64,000 bases of DNA, from positions 62,001 to 126,000 of the forward strand of contig CAJWPE010000001.1 in NCBI GenBank assembly GCA_913045625.1. Reading direction: 5' to 3'. The stretch is from an uncultured Chloroflexota bacterium. Its GTDB lineage: Bacteria; Chloroflexota; Dehalococcoidia; Lucifugimonadales; UBA826. Below the pieces are notes generated by a model that was not told the DNA's origin, searched no databases, and was given only the letters and a program-made list of their open reading frames with translations. Each line of letters begins with the position of its first letter. Position 1 is the stretch's first letter. Below, piece by piece: positions 25,611-34,962 of the stretch. The position numbers and the translations under genes are program-made.

Positions 25611-25655
25611 TTGATTGTATTACAATCCATTGAACACATTTATAGGAATTATTTT

Positions 25656-26912
25656 TTGATAGATATAGAAATTATTCGAAATAATCCAGAAATTTTAGAA
25701 TTCTCTGGTAAATCAAGAGAGCAGTCTTTCCCTACAGAACAATTGGTAAATTTAGATAAAACTAAAAGATCAAAAATTGTATCTGTAGATTCGCTACGAG
25801 CTAAAAGAAATACTGTTTCAAAACAATTAAGCACGGTTAAAGAAAAGCCGATAGAGCTGATCGAAGAAATGAGAGAAGTTGGGACTCAAATTAAAATTTT
25901 AGAAGAAGAGATTAAAAATATTTCTGAAAATTTATCTGAAATTTTATTGAATATACCAAATATTCCACATCATTCAGTACCCGTTGGTAGTGATGAAGAG
26001 GCAAACACAGTGATCAGAACTATAGGAGATCCTCCAGATTTTTCATTTACACCTAGACCACACTGGGATATAGCTTCAGATTTAGGTATTTTAGATTTAG
26101 AAAGTGGAGTGAAATTATCACAATCTAGATTTTATGTTTTAAAAGGGAAGGGTGCGACTCTTCAACGGGGTTTAATTAATTGGATGTTAAACACTCATAT
26201 TTCACAAAATAATTATGAAGAAATTTTTCTACCATACTTAGTAAATAGAGAGACTGTGCTTGGGTCAAGTCACCTACCTCACTTTGAAGAGAATATGTAC
26301 CATGATCTTGAAGATGATCTTTTTATGGTTCCTACTGCTGAAGCACCAATTACAGGACTTTACAGGGATTCAATTTTATCTATTGATGATTTACCAAAGA
26401 GATTTGTAGCACATACACCCTGTTGGAGAAGAGAAAAATTTTCTGCAGGAAAAGATACTCGTGGAATTAAGAGAGTTCATCAATTCGATAAAGTAGAAAT
26501 GTATAAATTTGTTAAACCTGAAGATTCTTTTACTGAATTAGAACTGCTGGTTTCAGATGCTGAAAAAATTGCTATTAACCTAAACATTTCTCATAGAGTT
26601 TTAGAATTATGTACAGGTGATTTAGGATTTGCTGCAGCTAAAAGCTATGATATTGAGTTATGGAGTCCAGGATCTAATGAATGGTTAGAGGTTTCTTCTT
26701 GTTCCAATTGTACAGATTTTCAATCAAGAAGATCTGCTATTAGATATAGAAATGATGAGGGAAAAATCAACCTAGTCCATACTTTAAATGGATCAGGTTT
26801 AGCTATTCCAAGAGTATTGATAGCTATATTAGAAAACTATCAACAATCTGATGGATCGGTTATTATCCCTGAAGTTTTAGTTCCATATACTGGATTTGAT
26901 GTAATTAAATGA
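25656..26912 (+). CDS. serS: Seryl-tRNA synthetase
   Basis: Class II synthetase of 418 residues charging tRNA-Ser. The N-terminal coiled-coil arm (about 30-100, charged heptads) precedes the catalytic core. Motif 2 appears as HTPCWRREKFSAGKDTRGIKR-like sequence near 265-285, then HQFDKVEMY. Motif 3 is LNGSGLAIPRVLIAILE near the end. TTG 25656 is preferred over a TTG 45 bases upstream because it has TAGGAA eight bases before it and gives the canonical N terminus (M)IDIEIIRNNPEI. It leads a run of four plus-strand genes. Confidence 0.94.
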   Translation: MIDIEIIRNNPEILEFSGKSREQSFPTEQLVNLDKTKRSKIVSVDSLRAKRNTVSKQLSTVKEKPIELIEEMREVGTQIKILEEEIKNISENLSEILLNIPNIPHHSVPVGSDEEANTVIRTIGDPPDFSFTPRPHWDIASDLGILDLESGVKLSQSRFYVLKGKGATLQRGLINWMLNTHISQNNYEEIFLPYLVNRETVLGSSHLPHFEENMYHDLEDDLFMVPTAEAPITGLYRDSILSIDDLPKRFVAHTPCWRREKFSAGKDTRGIKRVHQFDKVEMYKFVKPEDSFTELELLVSDAEKIAINLNISHRVLELCTGDLGFAAAKSYDIELWSPGSNEWLEVSSCSNCTDFQSRRSAIRYRNDEGKINLVHTLNGSGLAIPRVLIAILENYQQSDGSVIIPEVLVPYTGFDVIK

Positions 26913-26924
26913 TAGGAGATTAAT

Positions 26925-27299
26925 ATGCATGTTGTGGGGAAAAATGAAATAGAACCGGATGACGCTTCCAATGCACCTTTATTTTATGGGGGTAAAGTGA
27001 CTCGTCAACCTTTAGTTGGTGATCCTGAAACTGAACAATATAGTTTTGCTTGGGTTAAATTTTATGACGGAGCTAAAAATTATTTTCATACACATACTAG
27101 TGATCAAATTTTGTTTGCTACTCATGGAAAAGGAATTGTTGCTAATGAGGAAGTTGAAGTAGAAATGAACGAAGGAGATACGGCGTTTATTCCCGCAGGA
27201 GAAAAACATTGGCATGGTGCGTCTGATGGAGAAGATTTTTTCCACATTTCACTTACTAGACCAGATAGTGTTACTGAAAATTTAGGACCTCAAAAATAA
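26925..27299 (+). CDS. Cupin-domain protein
   Basis: Single-domain cupin of 124 residues. Metal-ligand motif 1 is visible as HTHTSDQILFATHGKG and motif 2 as AFIPAGEKHWHG. Such proteins bind a divalent metal and act as isomerases, dioxygenases or small-molecule sensors; the ligand is unknown. AGGAG precedes the ATG. It lies 12 bases after serS and nine before a zinc alcohol dehydrogenase, so it may belong to a small-molecule catabolic unit. Confidence 0.88.
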   Translation: MHVVGKNEIEPDDASNAPLFYGGKVTRQPLVGDPETEQYSFAWVKFYDGAKNYFHTHTSDQILFATHGKGIVANEEVEVEMNEGDTAFIPAGEKHWHGASDGEDFFHISLTRPDSVTENLGPQK

Positions 27300-27308
27300 G
27301 GAGATTAA

Positions 27309-28289
27309 ATGTTTGCGGCTCGAATTACTGCACCTAAAAAATTTGAAATTGAAGACATCGAGATCCCTCAAATTAACGATGGTCAATGTCTGATTAAGTT
27401 AGAGAATTGGTCAGTTTGTGGAAGTGATATTAGACATGGTTATGGGCCAGTTTTTTCAGAAGAAAATTATCCTATGAAACACGGTGGAAATTGTCATGAA
27501 TGTGCAGGCACAATAGTAGAAAGTAAATCTAATAAATTTAAAGTTGGTCAACGAGTTATTGTTCTTCCAAGTGCTGATAGCCATGGTGGTCTGGTTGAAT
27601 ATTATCCGGGTGATGAAGGGAAAATGGCGTTAGTTCCTGATCACGGTGAATTAAGTGAATGGATTTTATGCCAACCTTCAGGAACGGTTTTATATGCTTG
27701 TCAACAGATGGGCACTATTTTAGGTAAAGACGTTGTGATTTTTGGACAAGGAAGCATCGGTTTATCTTTCACTGCAATTGTTGCGAGAGCTGGCGCTAGA
27801 CGAGTTATAGTAGTGGATCCATTGGATTATAGACTTGAATGGGGCAAAAATTTTGGCGCAACCCACACAATTAATCCTGATCAAGTAGATTTAGATGAGG
27901 CTTTATCTGAAATTACTGACGGGAAGTTGGCAGATATTTCTGTTGAAGCTGCTGGCTTTCCGGATTCCTTAAATGCATCTATTAGAAGTGCAACTAAAGA
28001 TGGGAAGGTCATAGTTTTTGGAATACAACATGATGGCCCTGATGGAAGATGGACTCAAATAGATACCCAATATTTTTTAAAAAATACTCCAATTATTATT
28101 CCTACTCAAGCATCTCGAAGTGGTGACCCTATCGGTCATATAGAACGAATGATTGAATTGAAAGAAAGAGGTTGGTGGGATCCCGGAGAAATGAAAACTC
28201 ATGAAATGAAGTTTTCAGATGTTAATGCTGCCTATGACCAGTATGAACAATACCAAGATGAAGTGATAAAAGTTGTAATGAGCATTTAA
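27309..28289 (+). CDS. Zinc-type medium-chain alcohol/sugar dehydrogenase
   Basis: MDR-superfamily protein of 326 residues. The catalytic zinc ligands are Cys37 (SVCGSDIRHG) and the histidine of the GGNCHECAG segment, which stands for the usual GHE motif. The nucleotide-binding region has VIFGQGSIGLSFTAIVARAGA. The four-cysteine structural zinc lobe of classical ADHs is absent, and the protein is slightly short. It probably oxidises a polyol, threonine-like or sugar alcohol substrate with NAD(P). Strong AAGGAG; next to an aldo-keto reductase. Confidence 0.88.
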   Translation: MFAARITAPKKFEIEDIEIPQINDGQCLIKLENWSVCGSDIRHGYGPVFSEENYPMKHGGNCHECAGTIVESKSNKFKVGQRVIVLPSADSHGGLVEYYPGDEGKMALVPDHGELSEWILCQPSGTVLYACQQMGTILGKDVVIFGQGSIGLSFTAIVARAGARRVIVVDPLDYRLEWGKNFGATHTINPDQVDLDEALSEITDGKLADISVEAAGFPDSLNASIRSATKDGKVIVFGIQHDGPDGRWTQIDTQYFLKNTPIIIPTQASRSGDPIGHIERMIELKERGWWDPGEMKTHEMKFSDVNAAYDQYEQYQDEVIKVVMSI

Positions 28290-28304
28290 TAGGAAGATAG
28301 AAAT

Positions 28305-29234
28305 ATGAGATATAGAAAATTAGGTAATACTGGATTAGATGTTTCGGTAATAGGATTAGGTGCTAATAACTTTGGAGGAAGATTAGACTTTGATCAAACT
28401 AAAATAGTTTTAGATCAAGTGATAGGCGAAGGTATTAATTTAATTGATACTTCTAACAGTTACGGTAATACTTTGTCAGAAGAGTACATAGGTAGAGCTT
28501 TAGAAAATCGTAGGGAATCGGTAGTTTTGGCTACTAAAGTCTCTACTAGAATGGCAGAAGGGCCTAATCAAGCTGGAAATTCTAGAAAACATATTATGGA
28601 CCAGGTAGAAAAAAGTTTGTCGCGATTAAGAACAGACTACATAGATTTATATCAAATTCACTGGTGGGACCCTTATACTCCTGTAGAAGAAACCTTAAGA
28701 GCATTAAATGACTTAACTACGCAGGGAAAAATTCGTTACTTTGGTTGTTCTAATTTTGATGCGTGGCAAGTATGTGAGTCTGTGTGGACATCATTATCAT
28801 TGGGAATTAATAGTTTTGTAAGTGTTCAGCCGCATTACAGCATGTTAGAGCGCTCAGTTGAAAAAGAATTAATTCCGTTTTGTGAAAAGTATGATTTAGG
28901 TATTCTTCCGTATTTCCCACTAGCTAATGGATTTTTAACTGGTAAATATAAAAGAGACCAAGCAATTCCTGATGGGACTAGGTTGCAATCTGCTGATCGT
29001 TTTGAAGTAATGTCAGAGAAGAATTTTGATATTTTGGATAAATTAACTGAATTTAGTTCTGAAAGAGGTAAATCAGTACTCGACCTAGCTTTTGCGTGGC
29101 TTCTGTGGAATAAAAATATTAGTTCAGTAATTGCTGGTGCTACTAAACCTGAACAAGTTACTTCAAATGCTTCAACAAGTGATTGGGATTTGAGCGATGA
29201 AGAATTTGAGCAAGTCACTGCAATATTAGATTAA
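28305..29234 (+). CDS. Aldo/keto reductase
   Basis: TIM-barrel NADPH oxidoreductase of 309 residues. The N terminus MRYRKLGNTGLDVSVIGLG and LIDTSNSYGNTLSEEYIGRAL hold the catalytic Asp-Tyr; the Lys is in VVLATKVST, and the substrate histidine region is DLYQIHWWDP. It resembles the YajO/Tas and potassium-channel beta-subunit-like branch. Substrate unknown. The last four bases overlap the convergent gluconolactonase-like gene. Confidence 0.92.
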   Translation: MRYRKLGNTGLDVSVIGLGANNFGGRLDFDQTKIVLDQVIGEGINLIDTSNSYGNTLSEEYIGRALENRRESVVLATKVSTRMAEGPNQAGNSRKHIMDQVEKSLSRLRTDYIDLYQIHWWDPYTPVEETLRALNDLTTQGKIRYFGCSNFDAWQVCESVWTSLSLGINSFVSVQPHYSMLERSVEKELIPFCEKYDLGILPYFPLANGFLTGKYKRDQAIPDGTRLQSADRFEVMSEKNFDILDKLTEFSSERGKSVLDLAFAWLLWNKNISSVIAGATKPEQVTSNASTSDWDLSDEEFEQVTAILD

Positions 29235-30190
29235 CTTAGTGCTGCTCCAGTGGCTCCTACGTATATAGAGTAGACTGACCTGCTTGCTGTAATGAATAAT
29301 CGGTTTTTCTTTATTCCTCCAAATGTGAGGTTTGAAGGTTTTTCTGGAAGATATATTCTTCCAATGAGTGAACCTTTTGAATTGTAAACAGATATAGAGT
29401 TTGTTCCATTTTGAGCTGAGCACCAAAGATTGCCGTCAGTATCACATCTGATTCCGTCTGTTCCATCACTTTTAGTATCTATAAATATTTCACCTTCATA
29501 AATAGATTTTCCATCATCAGACAATTTATATTCGTAAGTTACTCTAGGATTTACAGATCCTGAATCTGCTATATACAGTTTTTTAAAATCAGGAGAAAAA
29601 CAAAGCCCATTTGGTTTTAAAATTATGTCTGTATCCATTCTAGAAATTTCTAATGTGTTTGAGTCAACTCTATATACTCCTGGAGAAATTTCGGATTCAG
29701 ATTTATCGCCTTCGTAATTACCAAGAATTCCGTAGTCTGGATCAGTAAACCAAACAGATCCATCTGAGTGAACAGTCAAATCATTTGGAGAATTTAGTTT
29801 TGAAGTTTGATATTTGTCAGCTAGAACAGTGATAGAACCATCATATTCAGTTCGTGTAACTCGCCTAGAAAGATGTTCGCAGGTAATTAGTCTGCCTTGT
29901 AAATCTCGTGCATTTCCGTTTGCGTTATTCGACGGGGATCTAAATGTAGTGAATGTATCGTTGTCCTCTTCCCATTTAATGATTCTATTGTTAGGAATAT
30001 CACTAAATAATAGATATCTCCCATCTCCAAACCACGCTGGGCCCTCAGCCCATCTACTTCCTGTAAAAATTCTTTCCAGATAACCATTGCCTATAACGTA
30101 TTTTTTAAATTCATCAGATATCACTTCTATAGCTGGGTCCGGATAAACCACATTATCTTTTTCCCAATTTCTGTTTAATTTTCTATCCAT
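29231..30190 (-). CDS. SMP-30/gluconolactonase/LRE-like protein
   Basis: Six-bladed beta-propeller of 319 residues. Family landmarks are RWAEGPAWFGDGRYLLFSDI, LNSPNDLTVHSDGSVWFTDPDYG and NGLCFSPDFKKLYIADSG, which hold the metal-binding Glu, Asn and Asp. Members hydrolyse sugar lactones or related esters with Ca or Zn. No signal peptide is evident. AGGTG lies before the ATG. Together with the convergent dehydrogenase/reductase genes, a sugar-acid function is plausible but unproven. Confidence 0.9.
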   Translation of the reverse strand: MDRKLNRNWEKDNVVYPDPAIEVISDEFKKYVIGNGYLERIFTGSRWAEGPAWFGDGRYLLFSDIPNNRIIKWEEDNDTFTTFRSPSNNANGNARDLQGRLITCEHLSRRVTRTEYDGSITVLADKYQTSKLNSPNDLTVHSDGSVWFTDPDYGILGNYEGDKSESEISPGVYRVDSNTLEISRMDTDIILKPNGLCFSPDFKKLYIADSGSVNPRVTYEYKLSDDGKSIYEGEIFIDTKSDGTDGIRCDTDGNLWCSAQNGTNSISVYNSKGSLIGRIYLPEKPSNLTFGGIKKNRLFITASRSVYSIYVGATGAALS

Positions 30191-30203
30191 AATTCACCTA
30201 TTT

Positions 30204-30590
30204 TTAATCTTTATTTTGTTTAAATGAGTTTACTTGTCTTCTTTTTTCTCTTACGAATTCTAAAATAGTATTTATGCCTTCTGGTGGAGCTCCCATTTTA
30301 ATTGCAGCAATTTTGTCTTCTTCAGACTTTTTATCGTCGCCTATAGCTAAATATGCAACAGATCTGTTTCCTAAAGCATCAGAATTTTCCGGGTTAATTT
30401 TTAAGGCTTTAGAAAAACTAATGATTGCTTGATCAAATCCTCCCAAAGTTAAAAATGCTGTTCCTAAATTGTACTGAATTTCAAAATTATCAGGATCTTC
30501 CCATGCAGCTTTTTCGAATTCTTCTATTGCTTCTTCATGAAGTCCAAGTTTTGCTTTGTTTAACCCCGATTTAAAATGTTCAGAAGTCAT
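30204..30590 (-). CDS. TPR-repeat protein
   Basis: Protein of 128 residues consisting of about three tetratricopeptide repeats (GLHEEAIEEFEKAAWEDPDN, GGFDQAIISFSKALKINPEN and a third partial). These form a protein-binding superhelix. No signal peptide or enzyme domain is present. It lies 13 bases upstream of the gluconolactonase-like gene in the same direction. Partner unknown. Confidence 0.88.
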   Translation of the reverse strand: MTSEHFKSGLNKAKLGLHEEAIEEFEKAAWEDPDNFEIQYNLGTAFLTLGGFDQAIISFSKALKINPENSDALGNRSVAYLAIGDDKKSEEDKIAAIKMGAPPEGINTILEFVREKRRQVNSFKQNKD

Positions 30591-30655
30591 GACTTTAATT
30601 AATACCTATTTTTAATATTAAATTCATTTTCATGTTTTCCCTTTTGAATAAAATA

Positions 30656-30699
30656 ATTTTCAGACATTTTCAGACAATTAATATATTCAGGACTATAAT
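30656..30699 (+). promoter_or_regulatory. Promoter of the MFS-ggt-proBA run with a tandem 10-base repeat
   Basis: ATTTTCAGAC is repeated exactly in tandem at 30656-30665 and 30666-30675. The second copy overlaps a -35 element CAGACA (30671-30676), followed after 17 bases by a consensus -10 TATAAT (30694-30699). The one-helical-turn repeat spacing suits a regulator binding next to RNA polymerase. Confidence 0.55.
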
Positions 30700-30728
30700 A
30701 TAGCTTAAATATTTTAAATGGATTAACT

Positions 30729-31997
30729 ATGTTTCCTCAAATAAAAATACAAAAATTTTATTATGGTTGGTTAGTTTTAGCCGTAGGGTTTTTTGTAATT
30801 ATGTGTGGAATGGGAGTCAGGTCAAGTTTTGGTGTTTTTATAACACCTATTGAAGAAGATCTAAATTGGAATAGAAATACTATTACTAGAGTATTATCTT
30901 TGGGGATTTTTGTTGGTGCTTTATCATTTGTTGTAGTTGGATATCTTAATGACAAGTTTGGTGGCAGATTAATTGTAATAGGCTGTTTATCTGTACTTGG
31001 TTTAGCCACTTTTTTTACTGGTAGGATTAATTCTATTCCTTCATTTGTATTTATTTATGCATTGATAGGTAGTTTTGCCACTAGTGGCGTAGGGTTTGTG
31101 GTAATTCATAGTATTTTATCTAAATGGTTTTCAAGGAGAAGACCTCTTGCAATCAGCATTTCTGTGGCTGGAGGCTCTCTTGGACCAACATTATTTGCTC
31201 CATTTTCAGCATTTTTAATTCAAACTTATGAATGGAGAATAGCTCTTTATATATTAGGACTATTTATTTTATTTATTGGTGTTCCTTTAGTAATTGTTTT
31301 TTTGAGGTCACAAAATTCTAAGAATTTACCTGATTTTGAAAAAATTGATGATTCTAAAAATTCAGGTAAAGAAATATCTGGGATTTTATTTACAAACAAA
31401 TGGACTGATGCTATGAAGTCATTCCCTTTTTGGCAGATTTCATTGGCTTATTTGGTCTGTGGTATAACTACTAACATTCTTTCAGTGCACTTTGTTCCAT
31501 TTGCTGAAGATCAAGGGATTCCTAAACTTACAGCTGCATCTATTTTTGGATTGATGATGGGTTTAAATTCTATAGGAGTTCTATTAGCTGGTTTTACCGC
31601 TATGAAAATCAACCAAAAATTTGTTTTGGGCACAGCTTATACTTTAAGAGGAATAGCTTATCTGATGTTGTTGGGAGTTGGCGGTGAAAGTGGTCTGATA
31701 ATGTTTGCTATATTGGCAGGAATGTCTTGGTTGCCTACGGTTTCAATGACATCTTTGTTGTTAGCAGACATTTATGGGTTGAAAAATTTAGGCACAATAA
31801 ATGGAATGTCAAATATGTATCACCAGATTGGTGGTGCTTTATGTGTCTTTTTGACGGGAGAAATACAACAAATCACAGGGTCTTATCAAATTCCCTTTGT
31901 TGTAGCTGGTTTTACATTGATTTTTGCAAGCATAATCTCATTTAGCATTAGAGAAAAAACATACTCTTATAAATATAATCCTGTGTTAGCATCCTAA
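30729..31997 (+). CDS. MFS transporter, monocarboxylate/oxalate-type (12 TMS)
   Basis: Carrier of 422 residues with about 12 helices, starting FYYGWLVLAVGFFVIMCGMG, a start typical of bacterial MCT-like/OFA MFS proteins. DKFGGRL is the loop 2-3 motif. The transported solute is probably an organic anion, by family; not proven. It has the same length and N-terminal pattern as the carrier at 37164-38432. A promoter lies at 30671-30699. First gene of a likely operon with ggt, proB, proA and an esterase. Confidence 0.88.
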   Translation: MFPQIKIQKFYYGWLVLAVGFFVIMCGMGVRSSFGVFITPIEEDLNWNRNTITRVLSLGIFVGALSFVVVGYLNDKFGGRLIVIGCLSVLGLATFFTGRINSIPSFVFIYALIGSFATSGVGFVVIHSILSKWFSRRRPLAISISVAGGSLGPTLFAPFSAFLIQTYEWRIALYILGLFILFIGVPLVIVFLRSQNSKNLPDFEKIDDSKNSGKEISGILFTNKWTDAMKSFPFWQISLAYLVCGITTNILSVHFVPFAEDQGIPKLTAASIFGLMMGLNSIGVLLAGFTAMKINQKFVLGTAYTLRGIAYLMLLGVGGESGLIMFAILAGMSWLPTVSMTSLLLADIYGLKNLGTINGMSNMYHQIGGALCVFLTGEIQQITGSYQIPFVVAGFTLIFASIISFSIREKTYSYKYNPVLAS

Positions 31998-32025
31998 ATT
32001 ATTTAATGATTTAAGGAACTCAGAT

Positions 32026-33837
32026 ATGAATAAAGATAAGAATATTCCCGTTGGTTTTTCGTTAGAGCAAGGTGATCTTAATAGACCCTCTACAGGTAGG
32101 CCAGTCATATATGCTAATAATGGAATTATATCTAGTGGGCATTATTTAACCTCAATGGCAGGCATGAAAATGTTGCTTTCTGGTGGAAATGCTTTTGATG
32201 CCTTGGTTTCATCAACAATTGCAGCCGCTGTAATAGAGCCTATTGCTTCTTATTCATTAGGGGCCGAGTCTGTATATATGATTTATGATGCCAAAAATGA
32301 TGAAATTCTTTCTTTATCTGGACAAGGAACATTGTCTTTACAGGCTACTCCTAGTTTTTTTAAAGATAAGGGTTTAGAAAATATTCCCACAGGCCCAGGC
32401 AAAGATGCGCCACTTTCATTTACAGTTCCAGGTGTAGTTAAATCATCTTTATCTCTTCTTATGCAATATGGAACTAAATCTGTTGAAGAAGTATTTGCTC
32501 CAGCAATTGAGTATGCAGATAAAGGTATTCCAAATTATGAATACATGATTGAAAGATTGAATTCTGGTGATTCCATTAAACAATTTGAACTTTTTCCTCC
32601 TGGTGGGAAAGAAATTTTTTTTGACAATGATGAATTACCTAAACCTGGGACATTGTTAGTTCAAAAAGCTCTAGGAAAAGTATTGAAAATGATGGTTGAT
32701 GCAGAAAATAATGCTATTGGCCATAGAAACGACAGAATTCTAGCTGCTAGTAAATGTTTCTATGAAGATGAACTTGCAGATTTAATTTCAAATGAATCTA
32801 AATCTGTGGGTGGAATTCTACAAAAAGAAGATTTGGAAAGTTATTCTGAGAAATATGAAACTCCTATAGAGATTTCATTTATGGGACATAAAATTCATAG
32901 TCATTCAACATGGACTCAAGGGCCTGTTTTATTACAGGCATTAAATATCTTGGAAAATTTTGATCTGAAATCTATGGGTCACAATTCTTCAGAATACATT
33001 CATACAGTTGTTGAAGCTTTAAAATTAGCTTTAGCTGATAGAGAGGCTTTTTACGGTGATCCTGATTTTTCTACCATTCCAATTGATGGATTAATTTCAA
33101 AGGAATATGCAAAAGATCGTTCTATGATGATTTCACAAGACAAAGCTTCACCAGGTTTACCAAATTATGGGAATCCATGGGCATTTTCAAAATTTGAGGG
33201 CAAAATTTCCCCTCAACCTTTTTATGACAAGAGTCTTGAATCTGATAATCAACATGAAGCAGGGACTACTCATATTTCTGTAATTGATAGAGATGGAAAT
33301 ATGGCCTGTTCTACTCCCAGTGGCGGAGCATTTAACAAGTCAGTTTTCTTTTCAGAACTCGGCTTTGCATTAAGCACTAGAAGTGAAATGACTAATTTGG
33401 TTGATGGCCATCCAAATGTTGCTGAACCAGGTAAGAGACCTAGAACGAGCATAATTAACTATATTATTTCAAAGGATAATGTTCCTATTATGACTGTTGG
33501 TTGTCCTGGAGGTGATGCTCAAACTCAAGGGAATTTGCAGATGATTTTGAATACTTTGTTATGGGATATGAATCCTCAAGAAGCTTCTGAAGCACCAAGG
33601 TTTTCATCTGATAGTGCCCCGAATTCTTTTTATCCACACACATACTTACCCGGGAATCTTTCTATGGAGGATGGCTTTAGTGATGATGTTAAAGATGAAT
33701 TAAGAAATTTAGGACATAAGATCACTTATGCTGCTACATGTGGTATGGGGGCAACAGTGGTGAAAAGAGACCCTGATTCAGGTGTTTTGTCAGCCGGGGC
33801 CGATCCTAGAAGAGCTTGTTACGCTATAGGGTATTAA
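32026..33837 (+). CDS. ggt: Gamma-glutamyltranspeptidase family (Ntn hydrolase)
   Basis: Protein of 603 residues, normal GGT precursor length. The autoprocessing nucleophile is Thr414, first residue of TTHISVIDRDGNMACSTPSGG-like sequence (Thr, His and the following D-x-x-G segment match the family). The N-terminal SGGNAFDALVSSTIAAAVIEP and the C-terminal CPGGDAQTQGNLQM are also conserved. No signal peptide is visible, so it may act in the cytoplasm. Members cleave gamma-glutamyl compounds or amides. It lies six bases before proB, hinting that released glutamate feeds proline synthesis. Confidence 0.92.
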   Translation: MNKDKNIPVGFSLEQGDLNRPSTGRPVIYANNGIISSGHYLTSMAGMKMLLSGGNAFDALVSSTIAAAVIEPIASYSLGAESVYMIYDAKNDEILSLSGQGTLSLQATPSFFKDKGLENIPTGPGKDAPLSFTVPGVVKSSLSLLMQYGTKSVEEVFAPAIEYADKGIPNYEYMIERLNSGDSIKQFELFPPGGKEIFFDNDELPKPGTLLVQKALGKVLKMMVDAENNAIGHRNDRILAASKCFYEDELADLISNESKSVGGILQKEDLESYSEKYETPIEISFMGHKIHSHSTWTQGPVLLQALNILENFDLKSMGHNSSEYIHTVVEALKLALADREAFYGDPDFSTIPIDGLISKEYAKDRSMMISQDKASPGLPNYGNPWAFSKFEGKISPQPFYDKSLESDNQHEAGTTHISVIDRDGNMACSTPSGGAFNKSVFFSELGFALSTRSEMTNLVDGHPNVAEPGKRPRTSIINYIISKDNVPIMTVGCPGGDAQTQGNLQMILNTLLWDMNPQEASEAPRFSSDSAPNSFYPHTYLPGNLSMEDGFSDDVKDELRNLGHKITYAATCGMGATVVKRDPDSGVLSAGADPRRACYAIGY

Positions 33838-33843
33838 TGTTTT

Positions 33844-34962
33844 ATGTCAGAATCTAGTTATAAAAGAATTGTTGTGAAAGCAGGAACAAGCCTGTTGACT
33901 GATGGAGGAGATTTTTTAGATTCTAATATTATTCATAGTTTAGTTTCTCAAATTTCAGAATTACAATCATTGGGATATCAGATGGTTTATGTTTCTTCAG
34001 GTGCTGTAGCTGCAGGAAAAAATGTTTTGAAATCTTTTTCAATTGATTCAAAAGATTCTGAAAAACAAGTTCTAGCTGCTATAGGTCAAGGTAACTTAAT
34101 TCACATATACGAAAAATTATTTCTTGACTTCTCTGTTCCTACAGCGCAAGCATTACTTTCAAATAGAGATGTAGAAGATCGTCTAGGGTATTTGAATATT
34201 AGAAATACATTATTATCATTGATTGATCATGGTGTAGTTCCAATAGTTAATGAAAATGATGTTGTTGCAATTGATGAATTGTCTGGGGAAGTTTTTGGTG
34301 ATAATGATCATCTTTCAGCCTTAGTTGCTAATATGCTTGATGCAGATTTGTTAATCATATTAGGTAGAGTTGACGGTATGTATGATAAAGATCCCAATAT
34401 TTTTGCTGATGCTAAATTAATTTCGTTTGTAGATTCTTCTGATCAAACCTTGGAGTCTTATGCTGGCCCTTCATCAGATTTGATGGGTAGAGGTGGAATG
34501 ATTACAAAATTTGGGGCAGCAAAATTAGCTACTAGTTCAGGAGTAGATGTTGTGATTGCGAGTGGATTGGTAGATTCAGTCATTAAAAAATTGTCTCAGG
34601 GTGAAAGAATCGGATCTTTTTTCCCGTCTTCTGTTTCACATTTAGAAAGTAAAAAACGGTGGATGTTGAGTAATTTTGTTAAAGAAGCAAAAATTTTTAT
34701 AGATGACGGGGCTTTAAAAGCCTTAAAAAATAAAGGCAGTTTACTTCCTGTGGGTTTATTAGATGTAAGAGGTGACTTTACTAGAGGAGAGGTGATTTCG
34801 ATTACTGATTCTAATGGTGATTTAATTGGAATGGGAATTACAAATTATGATTCACAAGATATTAAAAAAATCATTAAGGTAAAATCAGAAAATATAGAGA
34901 AGGTATTGGGGTATCATTTTGGAAATGAAGTAGTTCACAGAAACAATATGGTATTGATGTAA
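33844..34962 (+). CDS. proB: Glutamate 5-kinase
   Basis: First enzyme of proline synthesis, 372 residues. The amino-acid kinase domain (about 1-260) shows VVKAGTSLL, SSGAVAAG, NENDVVAI and DNDHLSALVAN. A C-terminal PUA domain (about 280-365, IDDGALKALKNKGSLLPVG) is present, as in full-length bacterial ProB. The stop shares a base with the proA ATG. Confidence 0.96.
   Translation: MSESSYKRIVVKAGTSLLTDGGDFLDSNIIHSLVSQISELQSLGYQMVYVSSGAVAAGKNVLKSFSIDSKDSEKQVLAAIGQGNLIHIYEKLFLDFSVPTAQALLSNRDVEDRLGYLNIRNTLLSLIDHGVVPIVNENDVVAIDELSGEVFGDNDHLSALVANMLDADLLIILGRVDGMYDKDPNIFADAKLISFVDSSDQTLESYAGPSSDLMGRGGMITKFGAAKLATSSGVDVVIASGLVDSVIKKLSQGERIGSFFPSSVSHLESKKRWMLSNFVKEAKIFIDDGALKALKNKGSLLPVGLLDVRGDFTRGEVISITDSNGDLIGMGITNYDSQDIKKIIKVKSENIEKVLGYHFGNEVVHRNNMVLM

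Noticed and set aside
25542..25655. T-box leader upstream of serS
   Set aside because: The leader is only about 110 bases and lacks the T-box sequence and specifier-loop layout.
33628..33640. TTATCCACA inside the gamma-glutamyltranspeptidase gene as a DnaA box
   Set aside because: A single isolated copy that simply encodes conserved protein sequence; no cluster around it.
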